Source: Deltaproteobacteria bacterium (lineage in GTDB: Bacteria > Desulfobacterota > Desulfarculia > Desulfarculales > Desulfarculaceae). From it: a stretch of 42,856 bases of DNA. The notes below the pieces were generated by a model. It was not told the origin of the DNA. It worked only from the letters and a program-made list of their open reading frames with translations, and ran no database searches. The position numbers and the translations under genes were made by a program. Below, piece after piece: positions 9,467-16,929 of the stretch (position 1 is its first letter; each line of letters begins with the position of its first letter). The stretch is from positions 1-42,856 of the forward strand of contig JAHLLK010000051.1 in NCBI GenBank assembly GCA_020444165.1. The letters are read 5' to 3'.

Positions 9467-10513
9467 TCAGGGCATCTCTTTCCGGAGCCGCCCCAAGAGC
9501 TTTTCCGCGGTCTCGCCGTGGCCGGGGAACACCGCCCGGATGCGCCAGCCCCGGGGCTTTTGTCGGGCCAGGAGGTACAGCACGGGCAGCTCCGGCTCGC
9601 CCAGGCAGGTGAACACTCCCTCGGGCCGGTCGGCGAACAGGGGAAAGGCCAGGCGCTTTTCCCGCCGGAACCTGGCCACCGCCCGGGGGGTCGTGTGCAC
9701 CCCCAGGCCCAGCATCTTCACCCGCCCGGCCAGGGCCGGGTCGGCCGCGATGAGCCCGTGCAGGCGGTTGTAGGCCCCCACCATCTCTTGACATTCCCAG
9801 CACAATTCGTTGTACAGCTCCACCAGGAGATACGGGGCTTCCAGATCCTCCAGGGCGAAGGAGCGGGTGCCCGGCGGCAGGCCCAGGTAGGGAAGATCCT
9901 CGCTGGTGTTCAGGATCACCAGGGTGCAGGCCGGAAAGGGATCGCCGGGGTGGAGCCGCGGGGCGCCCGGTTCCTCGCCGGGCGCTTTCTCTCCGGTGAA
10001 GGCCAGCCAGCCGAAATAGCCCTGGGGCTGCCGCCACACGTTGGGGTAGCCCAGCCGCACGGCCCACCGGGCCGCGATGGCGCCGCGCAGTCAGCGGAAG
10101 CTGCGGCAGTAGATGACGATCTTGCGGCCCGGGTCCGGCCCGGCCAGGGCCCGGAAGGCCTTTTCCGTGGCCGGGTCCAGTTTGCTGCGGTGGCCCAGGT
10201 GGAATTCCAAATTTTTCGCTCCGGGCAAATGCCCCTGGCGGTACTCGTAATCCGGCCGCACGTCCAACAGCAGAAACTCATCCCCGGAATCCAGCAGCGC
10301 TTGCAATTCCGGCTGGGTGAGGAGGCGGTAACCGTCCCGGTCGGCCTCGCGGGCCGCGTCGGCCCACCAGGTCGGGGTGAAGGCCGGGGTGGCTTTTGCG
10401 GCGGCGGCGACGGGGAGGCCAGAGCCCGCGAGCAGGATCAGCGCCAGCAGCGGGCCGAGGGCTGGCCGGACCAGATTCGCGGCCCGGGTCAGGGTCAGGC
10501 GCGGCAAGGTCAT
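9467..10513 (-). CDS. Probable selenoprotein: rhodanese-thioredoxin-like fusion (TGA at codon 141)
   Basis: Frame 9467-10513 is open for 348 codons except a single TGA at 10091-10093. It is read here as selenocysteine 141. The N-terminus has a hydrophobic segment (about 15-34) directing export. Residues 50-175 are rhodanese-like (FLLLDVRPDYEYRQGHLPGAKNLEF; IVIYCRSFR-Sec-LRGAIAARWAVRLGYPNVW). The neighbouring rhodanese (10779-11648) has YCEGVKC with Cys115 exactly aligned to the TGA, and both have 12 residues before the shared LGY. A SECIS-like hairpin follows the TGA. Downstream, residues ~190-345 are thioredoxin/peroxiredoxin-like with CWEC at 238-241. The ATG at 10513 has an AGGAGG site. 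The alternative, two separate genes, would leave the second part starting inside the rhodanese fold without a ribosome binding site. Likely role: sulfane sulfur or peroxide/thiol chemistry beside the sulfur reductase. Confidence 0.85.
10058..10076 (-). promoter_or_regulatory. Candidate bacterial SECIS hairpin
   Basis: Immediately downstream of the in-frame TGA on the mRNA, CGCGGCCC and GGGCCGUG form an 8-bp stem (one G-U pair) closed by a GGU loop. The first loop G is 23 nt after the TGA. This matches what is known of bacterial SECIS elements: the hairpin lies within the coding region, G is in the first loop positions, and the loop starts about 16-37 nt from UGA. Confidence 0.7.
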
Positions 10514-10667
10514 GGCGTCCCTCCTGGCGGTTGGGAGTGAGAGAGCGTCCCCCCGGAGGAGCCGGCACGAGCCCACCCCGAGGGGACGCGGGAGCAACGG
10601 AATTCAGCCGGGCCCAAAAGTGGGCCTGAGTATGGGGGCCTCGGTTTGTTCCCAGCGATGCGTTAGT

Positions 10668-10696
10668 GGGGCATGGTGCGCCCCGCACCATGCCCC
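10668..10696. terminator. Perfect 13-bp inverted repeat between two rhodanese genes
   Basis: GGGGCATGGTGCG (10668-10680) and its exact complement (10684-10696) flank a CCC loop. It sits between the double-rhodanese stop and the selenoprotein start, next to a second, longer hairpin. It may act as terminator, attenuator or RNA-stabilising structure; there is no T-run. Confidence 0.55.
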
Positions 10697-10699
10697 CGA

Positions 10700-10770
10700 A
10701 GTGGGGGGTGTGGGGGGAAGGGTCCTTTGTTCCAAAAAAGGACCCTTCCCCCCACATCTTCCCCTTCCCC
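10700..10770 (+). repeat. Family-1 G-rich palindrome (single-hairpin form)
   Basis: A perfect 19-bp stem joins 10710-10728 and 10737-10755 around an 8-nt loop. The outer part is GTGGGGGGAAGG with CCTTCCCCCCAC, as in the other family members. It starts within 25 bp of the stop codon of the double-rhodanese gene, with the CACATCTTCC side towards that stop, and is a candidate 3'-end processing or termination structure for the reductase operon. Confidence 0.8.
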
Positions 10771-10778
10771 AGAAAGCC

Positions 10779-11648
10779 TTACTTCTTAGCCGCCGCGGGC
10801 TTGGAGATCTTGTAGGAGCCGTCCTTGTTCATGGTCAGTTCGGCGTCCAGGTAGTAGACGTCCACCAGGTCGGGCCGTTTTTCGCGGGTCATGTAGTAGG
10901 CCTCGCCGGAGCGCGCGCCGGTGCCGCAAACGTAGATGATGGGCTTGTCCACTTTCATGGTGGGCAGTTCCTTCTCCAGTTTGTCGGTGGGGAGGTTCCG
11001 GGCGGTCTTCAGGGAGCCGGTGGCGTATTCGTTGGCGTCGCGCACGTCGATGAGCATCACCGACTCGGGCTTGTTGTTCACGATCTCCTGGAACTGGGCG
11101 AGGTCGATGCTGCCCTCTTCCTTGCCGGGTTTCAGGCTGCCCTGGAATTCGGCCTTCTTGGCTTCGCTCTTGGCGCCGGTGGCGCCGGCCAGGCTGGCGC
11201 CTCCGCCGTAGACCTTTTTCCACTGCGGGTAGCCTTCGGGGTACACCTTCAGGTTGGTGTAGCCCAACTTCTGGGCGGCGAAGGCCGACTTGTGGGAAAG
11301 GGCGCACTTCACGCCCTCGCAGTAGAACACCACCAGGGCGTTCTTGTCGGCGGGCAACAGGCCCTTCATCTTCTCGAAGGCGCTGAAGGGCAGGCTGATG
11401 GCCCCGGGGATGAAGCCCAGGTCGAACTTCTTCTTCTTGGGCCGGGCGTCCACCAAGAGGCCGATGGTTTTGCCGTCCACCAGGTCCTTGACGAACTTGA
11501 TGTCCACTTGGTTGGGGAAGGCCTTGAAGGGCTCGCCGCTGGGCTCGCCGGTTTTGGCGTCGGCCAGGGCCAGGGCCGGGACCAGGAGCAGGACGGCCAG
11601 GGCCAGGGCCAAGACCGGGGCAAAGACGCGGGCGCTGTGTTTTTGCAT
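10779..11648 (-). CDS. Exported tandem-rhodanese sulfurtransferase
   Basis: A 289-residue protein with a Sec signal peptide (about 1-29, ending ALALAD). Domain 1 (about 45-150) carries VVFYCEGVKCALSHKSA, with Cys110 and Cys115; the second Cys occupies the active-loop position. Domain 2 (about 182-285) carries IIYVCGTGARSGEA with Cys241 as the classical rhodanese nucleophile. Rhodaneses carry sulfane sulfur as a Cys persulfide and can deliver or accept sulfur for polysulfide or thiosulfate metabolism in the periplasm. It begins 46 nt after the cytochrome b gene and has a GGAGG site, so it probably belongs to the reductase operon. Domain 1 is the closest in-window relative of the selenocysteine rhodanese downstream. 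The exact sulfur donor is not known. Confidence 0.88.
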   Translation of the reverse strand: MQKHSARVFAPVLALALAVLLLVPALALADAKTGEPSGEPFKAFPNQVDIKFVKDLVDGKTIGLLVDARPKKKKFDLGFIPGAISLPFSAFEKMKGLLPADKNALVVFYCEGVKCALSHKSAFAAQKLGYTNLKVYPEGYPQWKKVYGGGASLAGATGAKSEAKKAEFQGSLKPGKEEGSIDLAQFQEIVNNKPESVMLIDVRDANEYATGSLKTARNLPTDKLEKELPTMKVDKPIIYVCGTGARSGEAYYMTREKRPDLVDVYYLDAELTMNKDGSYKISKPAAAKK

Positions 11649-11694
11649 GGGGAATCCTCCGCTAAGCGTACTTTTGGTTCTTTTTTAACCTTGT

Positions 11695-12426
11695 TCAGGC
11701 CTTACCGGCCTTGACCTCGTCGTACCAAAGCTGGTGGTGATGCTGGGCATAGTCCGCGGGCACCACGCCGGTGAACATGGAGAAGAAGGCCGGGCGCTCC
11801 TCGGGGCTGATGGCCGCCATGTAGATGTGCACCAAGAGGAGGCCGAAGGTGACTCCAGCGGCCACGAAGTGCAAGAGGATGGACCACTGCACCAGGCTCA
11901 CCGCGCCGGCAGCCAGGTAATATTTGCTGGCGGTCATCACCAGGCCGCTGGCCAAGAGAGCCAAGGCCCCGGCCACGAGGCCCACCGCGGCCACCTTCTG
12001 GCCTGCGTTGTAGAAGCCCTGCGCGGGGATGCGGCCGTCCCAGCCCAGGGGCTTCACCAGGCGGGCCATGGCCCGGTAGCCCAGGGTCATCTGGAAGTTC
12101 TTCTTCACCAGCCACTCCAGGTCCCGGCGGGGGGAGTAACTGAAGATCTGGCGCAGGAAGGGCAGGGCGTGCACCCGGGCCGTGGCCACCAGAAAGACCA
12201 GCCAGACCCCGGCCCACACCAGGCCCAGGCCCCAGTGGGCGGCCAGGAGGTTGCCGCCGCCGCCGAACAGGCTGCGCAGGGTGGCGGGCCACCAGGCCCC
12301 CAGGGGCTGCAAGTCCGGGTTCTGGATCAGGCCCAGGCCGGTGGCCAACAGGAAGAACCAGGCGGCCGCGTTGAACCAGTGCATGAAGCGGGCGCCGAAG
12401 GTGTGGCGGAACATCTTCTCAGGCAT
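11695..12426 (-). CDS. Cytochrome b membrane anchor, formate dehydrogenase gamma-subunit type
   Basis: A 243-residue protein with four predicted transmembrane helices (about 17-35, 61-82, 147-172, 184-208). His residues suited to two b hemes are present: RHTFGARFMHWFN, AHWGLGLVW, and two in the last helix region (ILLHFVAAG, LLVHIYMA). It resembles FdnI/FdoI-type quinone-reactive subunits rather than the NrfD/PsrC anchor common in polysulfide reductases. It would exchange electrons between the quinone pool and the Fe-S subunit. Its ATG overlaps the stop of the Fe-S gene by 8 nt and has an AGGAGG site, so translation is coupled. Confidence 0.88.
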   Translation of the reverse strand: MPEKMFRHTFGARFMHWFNAAAWFFLLATGLGLIQNPDLQPLGAWWPATLRSLFGGGGNLLAAHWGLGLVWAGVWLVFLVATARVHALPFLRQIFSYSPRRDLEWLVKKNFQMTLGYRAMARLVKPLGWDGRIPAQGFYNAGQKVAAVGLVAGALALLASGLVMTASKYYLAAGAVSLVQWSILLHFVAAGVTFGLLLVHIYMAAISPEERPAFFSMFTGVVPADYAQHHHQLWYDEVKAGKA

Positions 12427-13174
12427 GACGGCCTCCTTTGTCGTCGTCGACCGGGGCGTCGTTTTTCAGGAGCAACTGGCGGCCCAGCATGGCCAGGACC
12501 CCCAGGCCCGACAGGCCCACCACCGCTTTCACCAGCGGCCCGGCCAGGTTCTTCCAGGTCTGGAAGGCGTCGGGGAGCCGGGCCTCCACCGGCCAGTCGG
12601 CCGGGCCGGGGTTGCCCAGGTAATAGATGTTGGGTTGGGTGTTGGTCTTCTGGTTCACCACCTGCACGGCCTTGGCGCGGTTTTCGGCCAGGAGCCGCCC
12701 GGCCTCGCTTTTGGGGTCGTTCAGGTCGCCGAAGACCCGGGCCTTGGTGGGGCAGGTGGACACGCAGGCCGGCTCCAGGCCCTCGGCCCGGCGCGCGGCG
12801 CAGAAGTCGCATTTGTCGGCCACCCGGAGTTCCGGGTGGCGATAGCGCGCTCCGTAGGGACAGGCCGGGAGGCACTGGCCACAGCCGATGCACAGGCTGC
12901 GGTCGATCCGCACCGTGCCGTCGGCCGCGCTCTTGTAGGTGGCCCCGGTGGGGCAGGCGGTGACGCAGGTGGGCTTTTCGCAGTGCATGCAGTTGCCGGG
13001 CTGGAAATAGAAGCGCCGGCCGTCCCGGGAGGCGGCGGTCTCCCCGCCCGGGGCCTTGATCCAGTTGCGCCAGTAGTCGCCGGGCACCTGGTTGGCCACC
13101 TTGCAGGCGGCCTGGCAGCCCTTGCAATCCAGGCACTTGCCGGCGTCCACCACCATGCCGAGTTTCACGGACAT
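12419..13174 (-). CDS. 4Fe-4S electron-transfer subunit (DmsB/FdnH-like)
   Basis: A 251-residue ferredoxin-type subunit with four Cys clusters: CLDCKGCQAACK near the N-terminus, CMHCEKPTCVTACP, CIGCGQCLPACP and CDFCAARRAEGLEPACVSTCP. This is the standard four-cluster wire linking a molybdenum catalytic subunit to a membrane anchor. A C-terminal hydrophobic helix (about 208-232, LVKAVVGLSGLGVLAMLG) could fix it to the membrane, as in FdnH. Its ATG overlaps the stop of the catalytic subunit by one base (TGATG). It lacks its own signal peptide, so it is probably co-exported with the Tat-dependent large subunit. With the neighbours it forms a three-subunit molybdoenzyme. Confidence 0.92.
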   Translation of the reverse strand: MSVKLGMVVDAGKCLDCKGCQAACKVANQVPGDYWRNWIKAPGGETAASRDGRRFYFQPGNCMHCEKPTCVTACPTGATYKSAADGTVRIDRSLCIGCGQCLPACPYGARYRHPELRVADKCDFCAARRAEGLEPACVSTCPTKARVFGDLNDPKSEAGRLLAENRAKAVQVVNQKTNTQPNIYYLGNPGPADWPVEARLPDAFQTWKNLAGPLVKAVVGLSGLGVLAMLGRQLLLKNDAPVDDDKGGRHA

Positions 13175-15372
13175 CAGGCGCCTTCCTTCTGCACGGTGAC
13201 CATGGTTTCATGCATGGCCATGTTGCCGCTGATCTCGTCCATCTGGTCCTCCAACAGCTCGGCGATGGAGGCCCCCTGGCCGTACACCCGGGTCAGCCCC
13301 CTGGAGAGGACCCCGAAGCCGGTGTGCATGTACACCGTGTCCGGCCGGGTCTCGGCGGTCACCCGGGCGGCCAGCTGCTGGCTGCCCACCGGGGACTTGA
13401 CGGTCACGGTCGCCCCGTCGGCGATGCCCAGGCGGCCGGCGGGCTCGGGATGGATCCACAACGAATTGGTGGGGGTGAACTCCCTGAGCAGCGAGTTGTT
13501 CTGGGTGCTGGACTGGGTGATGGTGGCGGTGCGGCCCACCACCAGGCGGAACTGGCCCTCGGCCGGCTGGGCCACCTCCCGCCAGGTGGGCAGGGGGTCC
13601 AGGCCGGCCTCGGCGTAGCGCTCGTTATAGAGCTCGATCTTGTGGGACTTGGTCTTGTAGATCTTGCCCTCGTAGATGCCGTAGAGCTTGCTGGGGTTGT
13701 AGTAGACCCCGTCCACGGCCAGGGCCTCTTTCGCGTCGGCCAGGCCCTTCAGCTGCGCCTCCCGGAACTCCTCGATGGTGAAATCGAAGTGCTCGCCCAG
13801 CTCCAGGCGGCCGGCCAGCTCCTTCATCATCCAGAACACTGGTTTGGCCTCGAACATGGGCGCGATCACCGGGTCGCGGGTGACCACGCAGGCGCAGGCC
13901 GAAGAGCCCTGCAAGGCCGAGCAGGGGTCAGTGCGCTCCAGATAGGTCTGGCTGGGCAGCACCAGGTCGGCCAGCCAGGCGGAGTCCGTCAAAAAGGAGT
14001 CGATGCCGATGACGAACTCCATTTTGTGGAACATGGCCACGGTCTTGGCCCGGTTGGCCGCGGTGGCCAGGGGGTTGGTCTTGTAGAAAACGAAGCCGCC
14101 GGCAGGATAGGGCTGGCCGGCCAGGATGGCGTCGCGGGTGGCCTTGAAGGAGCCTTCCTCGTCGAACATCAGCTTGGCCGCGCGAGCGTCCAGGCGGTCC
14201 TCGGGGTTGTTCTCGTAGAACGGGGCCTCAAAGGGGATGCCCCCGGCCAGGCCCACCTGCCGGGCGGCGGTGAGGCCGCCGGGCCGGTCCCAGTTGCCCA
14301 GGAGCGCGTTGACGATGGCCATGGCCCGGCGCACCTGGGTGCTGTCCCGGTAGTTGGAGCTGCGCCGGCCGGGGTAGATCATGGCCGCGGGGCGGGCGGC
14401 GCCCAGCTCCCGGGCCAGGCGGCGGATGTCCGCGGCCGGGATGTCGGTGATCGGCGCGGCCCACTCCGGGGTGTGGGGCGCCAGGTGAGCGGCCAGCTGC
14501 TCCAGGCCGTAGCACTTGTCCCGCACGAACTCGGCGTCGTAGAGGTTTTCCGAGACCAGCACCTGGGCCAGGGCCAGGAGGAAGGCCAGGTCGGTGTGGG
14601 GTCGGATGGGGTGGTATTCCGCGGCCAGGGCCGCGGTCTTGGTGAGCCGGGGGTCCAGGACCACCAGCTTGCACCCCTGGCCCAAGGCGGTCATGAGGTC
14701 CATGCTGTCCGGGGTGACCAGGGACTCGAAGCGGTTGGCCCCCAGCATGATCACGTATTTGGTGTAGAGCATATCCGGGTTGGGCACCTCACCAAAGGTG
14801 TCCAAAAAGGCCCGGGTGCCGGACAACAGGCACATGGACTCGTGGGAGAGCATGTTGTAGGAGCCGAAGGCCCCGGCGAAGCGCGACACGAAGGTGGACT
14901 GCATGTCCGAGCCGGCCATGAACACCACCCCGCAGCGGGTGTATTTTTCACCCAGCTCCTTGAGCTTGCTGGCGGCCAGGTCCAGGGCCTCATCCCAAGG
15001 CAGCCGCTGCCACTTGCCCTCGCCCCGGGCGCCCTTGCGCAAAAGGGGGTACTTCAGGCGGTCGGGGTCATAGACCTGGCGCACGCCGGCGTTGCCCCGG
15101 GCGCAGAGCATGCCCCGGGACTTCAGGAACTTGGGGTTGGGGTCCAGCTTTTCCACCACCCCGTCCCGCACCCGGGCAATGAGCCCGCACTTGTTGAAGC
15201 ACATGTCGCAGACATTGAACTTGCTGACGAGGGGGCCGGCCGGGGCGGCAGGGGCGGCAACGGCCGGCGAGCCGGCCGGGAGTCCGCCACCCAGGGTGGC
15301 GGCGGCCGCGGCCGCACCGGACAGTTTGAGGAAGCCCCGGCGGCTCAGGTTCAACCGTGGGGAAACAGCCAT
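13174..15372 (-). CDS. Molybdopterin oxidoreductase, polysulfide/thiosulfate reductase-like catalytic subunit
   Basis: A 732-residue Mo-bis-MGD enzyme. A Tat signal (LSRRGFLKLSG, residues 9-19) sends it to the periplasm. Cys55, Cys58, Cys62 and Cys90 (CDMCFNKC ... GMLC) bind a 4Fe-4S cluster. Cys181 in SHESMCLLS is at the position of the Mo-ligating Cys in PsrA-type enzymes, which makes polysulfide or thiosulfate reductase a better guess than formate dehydrogenase. The C-terminal dinucleotide-binding domain includes TNSLWIHPEPAGRLGIADG. Downstream Fe-S, cytochrome b and rhodanese genes support a sulfur substrate, but tetrathionate, arsenate or selenate cannot be excluded. The start is the ATG at 15372 with a GGAGA site. 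Confidence 0.9.
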   Translation of the reverse strand: MAVSPRLNLSRRGFLKLSGAAAAAATLGGGLPAGSPAVAAPAAPAGPLVSKFNVCDMCFNKCGLIARVRDGVVEKLDPNPKFLKSRGMLCARGNAGVRQVYDPDRLKYPLLRKGARGEGKWQRLPWDEALDLAASKLKELGEKYTRCGVVFMAGSDMQSTFVSRFAGAFGSYNMLSHESMCLLSGTRAFLDTFGEVPNPDMLYTKYVIMLGANRFESLVTPDSMDLMTALGQGCKLVVLDPRLTKTAALAAEYHPIRPHTDLAFLLALAQVLVSENLYDAEFVRDKCYGLEQLAAHLAPHTPEWAAPITDIPAADIRRLARELGAARPAAMIYPGRRSSNYRDSTQVRRAMAIVNALLGNWDRPGGLTAARQVGLAGGIPFEAPFYENNPEDRLDARAAKLMFDEEGSFKATRDAILAGQPYPAGGFVFYKTNPLATAANRAKTVAMFHKMEFVIGIDSFLTDSAWLADLVLPSQTYLERTDPCSALQGSSACACVVTRDPVIAPMFEAKPVFWMMKELAGRLELGEHFDFTIEEFREAQLKGLADAKEALAVDGVYYNPSKLYGIYEGKIYKTKSHKIELYNERYAEAGLDPLPTWREVAQPAEGQFRLVVGRTATITQSSTQNNSLLREFTPTNSLWIHPEPAGRLGIADGATVTVKSPVGSQQLAARVTAETRPDTVYMHTGFGVLSRGLTRVYGQGASIAELLEDQMDEISGNMAMHETMVTVQKEGA

Positions 15373-15465
15373 GGCGCATCTCTCCGGGCAGACAGAGGAG
15401 GAGGGCCGGCCGCCTGCGCGGGCAACTGGCGCCCGGCGGCCGGCAGGGATGACGAGAATGAACGC

Positions 15466-15813
15466 CTATTTGCACTTGGCCGGCGTGGGAGAGTCCTTGG
15501 CGAAGTTGTACATATAGGTATAGATATCGTTCAGGTCGGATTCCTTGAGCTTCTGCCAGGTGCTGTAGCAGGGGTAGCCGGCCGCGGTCTCGGGCTGGAA
15601 GGCGGCGGCCCACTCGGCCTGGGTCAGGGAGTTGGGGCTCAGATCCTTGGCCTTGCCGGCTTCCTCGCTGTGGCACACGCGGCATTCTTTGCGGAAGAGG
15701 TATTTGCCCTTGCGGTAGTTGCCGTCGCCCAGGGCCAGGGAGATGCCCGCGCCCGCCAGGAGCAGGACGGCGGCCAGGAACAGGGCCAGGGTATTTTTCA
15801 GGTGGGGGGACAT
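15466..15813 (-). CDS. Small exported monoheme cytochrome c
   Basis: A 115-residue protein with an N-terminal signal peptide or anchor (about 7-27, LALFLAAVLLLAGAGISLA). One heme-binding motif, CRVCH, lies at about residues 44-48. The sequence between the heme site and the C-terminus (SLTQAEWAAAF ... ESDLNDIYTYMYNFAKDS) is the usual small cytochrome c fold. Two additional Cys (GYPCYS and the penultimate region AKCK) are unusual and might form a disulfide. It is the first gene of the reductase operon, 93 nt upstream of the catalytic subunit. It probably shuttles electrons in the periplasm to or from the complex. AAGGAGG precedes the ATG. Confidence 0.87.
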   Translation of the reverse strand: MSPHLKNTLALFLAAVLLLAGAGISLALGDGNYRKGKYLFRKECRVCHSEEAGKAKDLSPNSLTQAEWAAAFQPETAAGYPCYSTWQKLKESDLNDIYTYMYNFAKDSPTPAKCK

Positions 15814-15848
15814 GGTGCCTCCTTGTGTGCAAAGGGTGCCGTGGAGTA

Positions 15849-15877
15849 GGTGTATTGGGATGTATTAACAATGTCAA
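15849..15877 (-). promoter_or_regulatory. Candidate promoter of the cytochrome/reductase operon
   Basis: On the minus strand TTGACA (15872-15877) is followed after 17 nt by TACACC (15849-15854). The -35 box is perfect and the -10 weak, as would fit an activator-dependent promoter. The ATG is about 35 nt downstream. Confidence 0.4.
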
Positions 15878-16045
15878 GATATGTTCATACAGATTTTACA
15901 CATTGACAGTGGCGGGCGCAAAATATTTTTTTCAAAAAGAAACATCGCAATATATACGGAAGTTGGGCTGGTAAGCCCACAATATATGGTGTTAAAAACA
16001 CTAAGCTCGGCTGACGGGGGCGGGAACGTTGTTTAGCGCTTAATC

Positions 16046-16069
16046 AAGATTGTATTAATAGGCAATCTT
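16046..16069. promoter_or_regulatory. Candidate operator between reductase operon and chaperone gene
   Basis: AAGATTG (16046-16052) and CAATCTT (16063-16069) are perfect inverted 7-mers 10 nt apart, in an AT-rich 286-bp divergent region (15814-16099), 30 nt before the chaperone ATG. The same region holds TGGGCT/AGCCCA (about 15966-15980) and GTGTT/AACAC (about 15990) palindromes. Which regulator binds is unknown. Confidence 0.4.
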
Positions 16070-16099
16070 AACGCTGCCCCCTCATCGGAAAGGAAGCCC

Positions 16100-16789
16100 A
16101 TGCCACCCTCTCTTGCCTCCTGGAGCCCGGCGGACCTTGCCGCCTGGCTGGACGCCCTGGCGCTCGTGGCCCGCGGCTTCTGGGGACCGGACCCCCAGCT
16201 GGGCCGGGCCTTGGCCTCCCCGGATCTGCCCGGGGAGATGGACCGCCTGGCCGGCTTGCTGGGCCCCGCGGGTGGAGCCCGCGCCCGGGAGTTCGCGGCC
16301 CGGGCCGGGGAAATCTCCCAGGCCGAGGCGGCCCCGGAGTTATTGGAAGAAGCTTACGTAAAACTCTTTGTTAATCGCCCGGGCGGCGCCCCGGCGCCCC
16401 TGTACCAGTCCTGCTACACCGGAACGGACCGGCGCCTCATGGGCCCCGCGGCCCAGCGCATGGCCGCGCGTCTGGCCGCGGCCGGGTTGGCGGTCAACGG
16501 ACCCGGCGGGGAACCGCCGGACCACCTGGCCGCGGAGTTGGAGTATCTCTTCGGGCTGGTGGAAGCGGCGGCCCAGGGCGGCGGGGCGGCTTGGGATGGG
16601 GTGGCGGAATTCGCGGGGGGAGAGCTGGCCGGTTGGCTGCCCGCCTGGCGAGCGGCCCTGGAGGCGGCTGGCGCTACGGCCGACCCGGGGGGGCGGGAGG
16701 GACCGGAGGAGGCAGCCGGAGCGGGCGTGGCTTTCTACCAGGCGGCGGCCGGGCTCCTGGCGGCGCTGCTCCGGCCGGCCGCGGACTGA
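16100..16789 (+). CDS. TorD/DmsD-family molybdoenzyme chaperone
   Basis: A 229-residue, all-helical, cytoplasmic chaperone. The family signature EPPDHLAAELEYL lies at 138-150, and the N-terminal half contains the usual ELLEEAYVKLFVN and YQSCYTG stretch. TorD-type proteins bind the Tat signal of a molybdoenzyme, hold export until cofactor loading and may bind guanine nucleotides. The divergent operon opening at 15813 contains a Tat-dependent Mo enzyme, which is the obvious client. AAGGAAG precedes the ATG. The tail (TADPGGREGPEEAAG) is low-complexity and probably flexible. Confidence 0.88.
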   Translation: MPPSLASWSPADLAAWLDALALVARGFWGPDPQLGRALASPDLPGEMDRLAGLLGPAGGARAREFAARAGEISQAEAAPELLEEAYVKLFVNRPGGAPAPLYQSCYTGTDRRLMGPAAQRMAARLAAAGLAVNGPGGEPPDHLAAELEYLFGLVEAAAQGGGAAWDGVAEFAGGELAGWLPAWRAALEAAGATADPGGREGPEEAAGAGVAFYQAAAGLLAALLRPAAD

Positions 16790-16929
16790 GCGGCGCTGGG
16801 CAGCGCTTCCCTCCCCCGGCCACGCACCGAGTCGCGCCGGGTCAAAAGAGGGGGCCGTGAGTTTCGGCGGCCAGCGGCGCACTCGCCCGGCCGCGTGGCC
16901 TGGCAGGTGGTTGAAAACCGCCTGCTAGG

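Noticed and set aside
9467..10060. Separate thioredoxin-like gene starting at 10060
   Set aside because: The start would be a GTG inside the rhodanese fold with no ribosome binding site, and the frame is continuous with the upstream part through a TGA. Selenocysteine read-through explains it better.
13210..15849. 879-residue plus-strand open frame opposite the molybdoenzyme
   Set aside because: Mirror of the catalytic subunit in another frame, with no start signal or recognisable domain.
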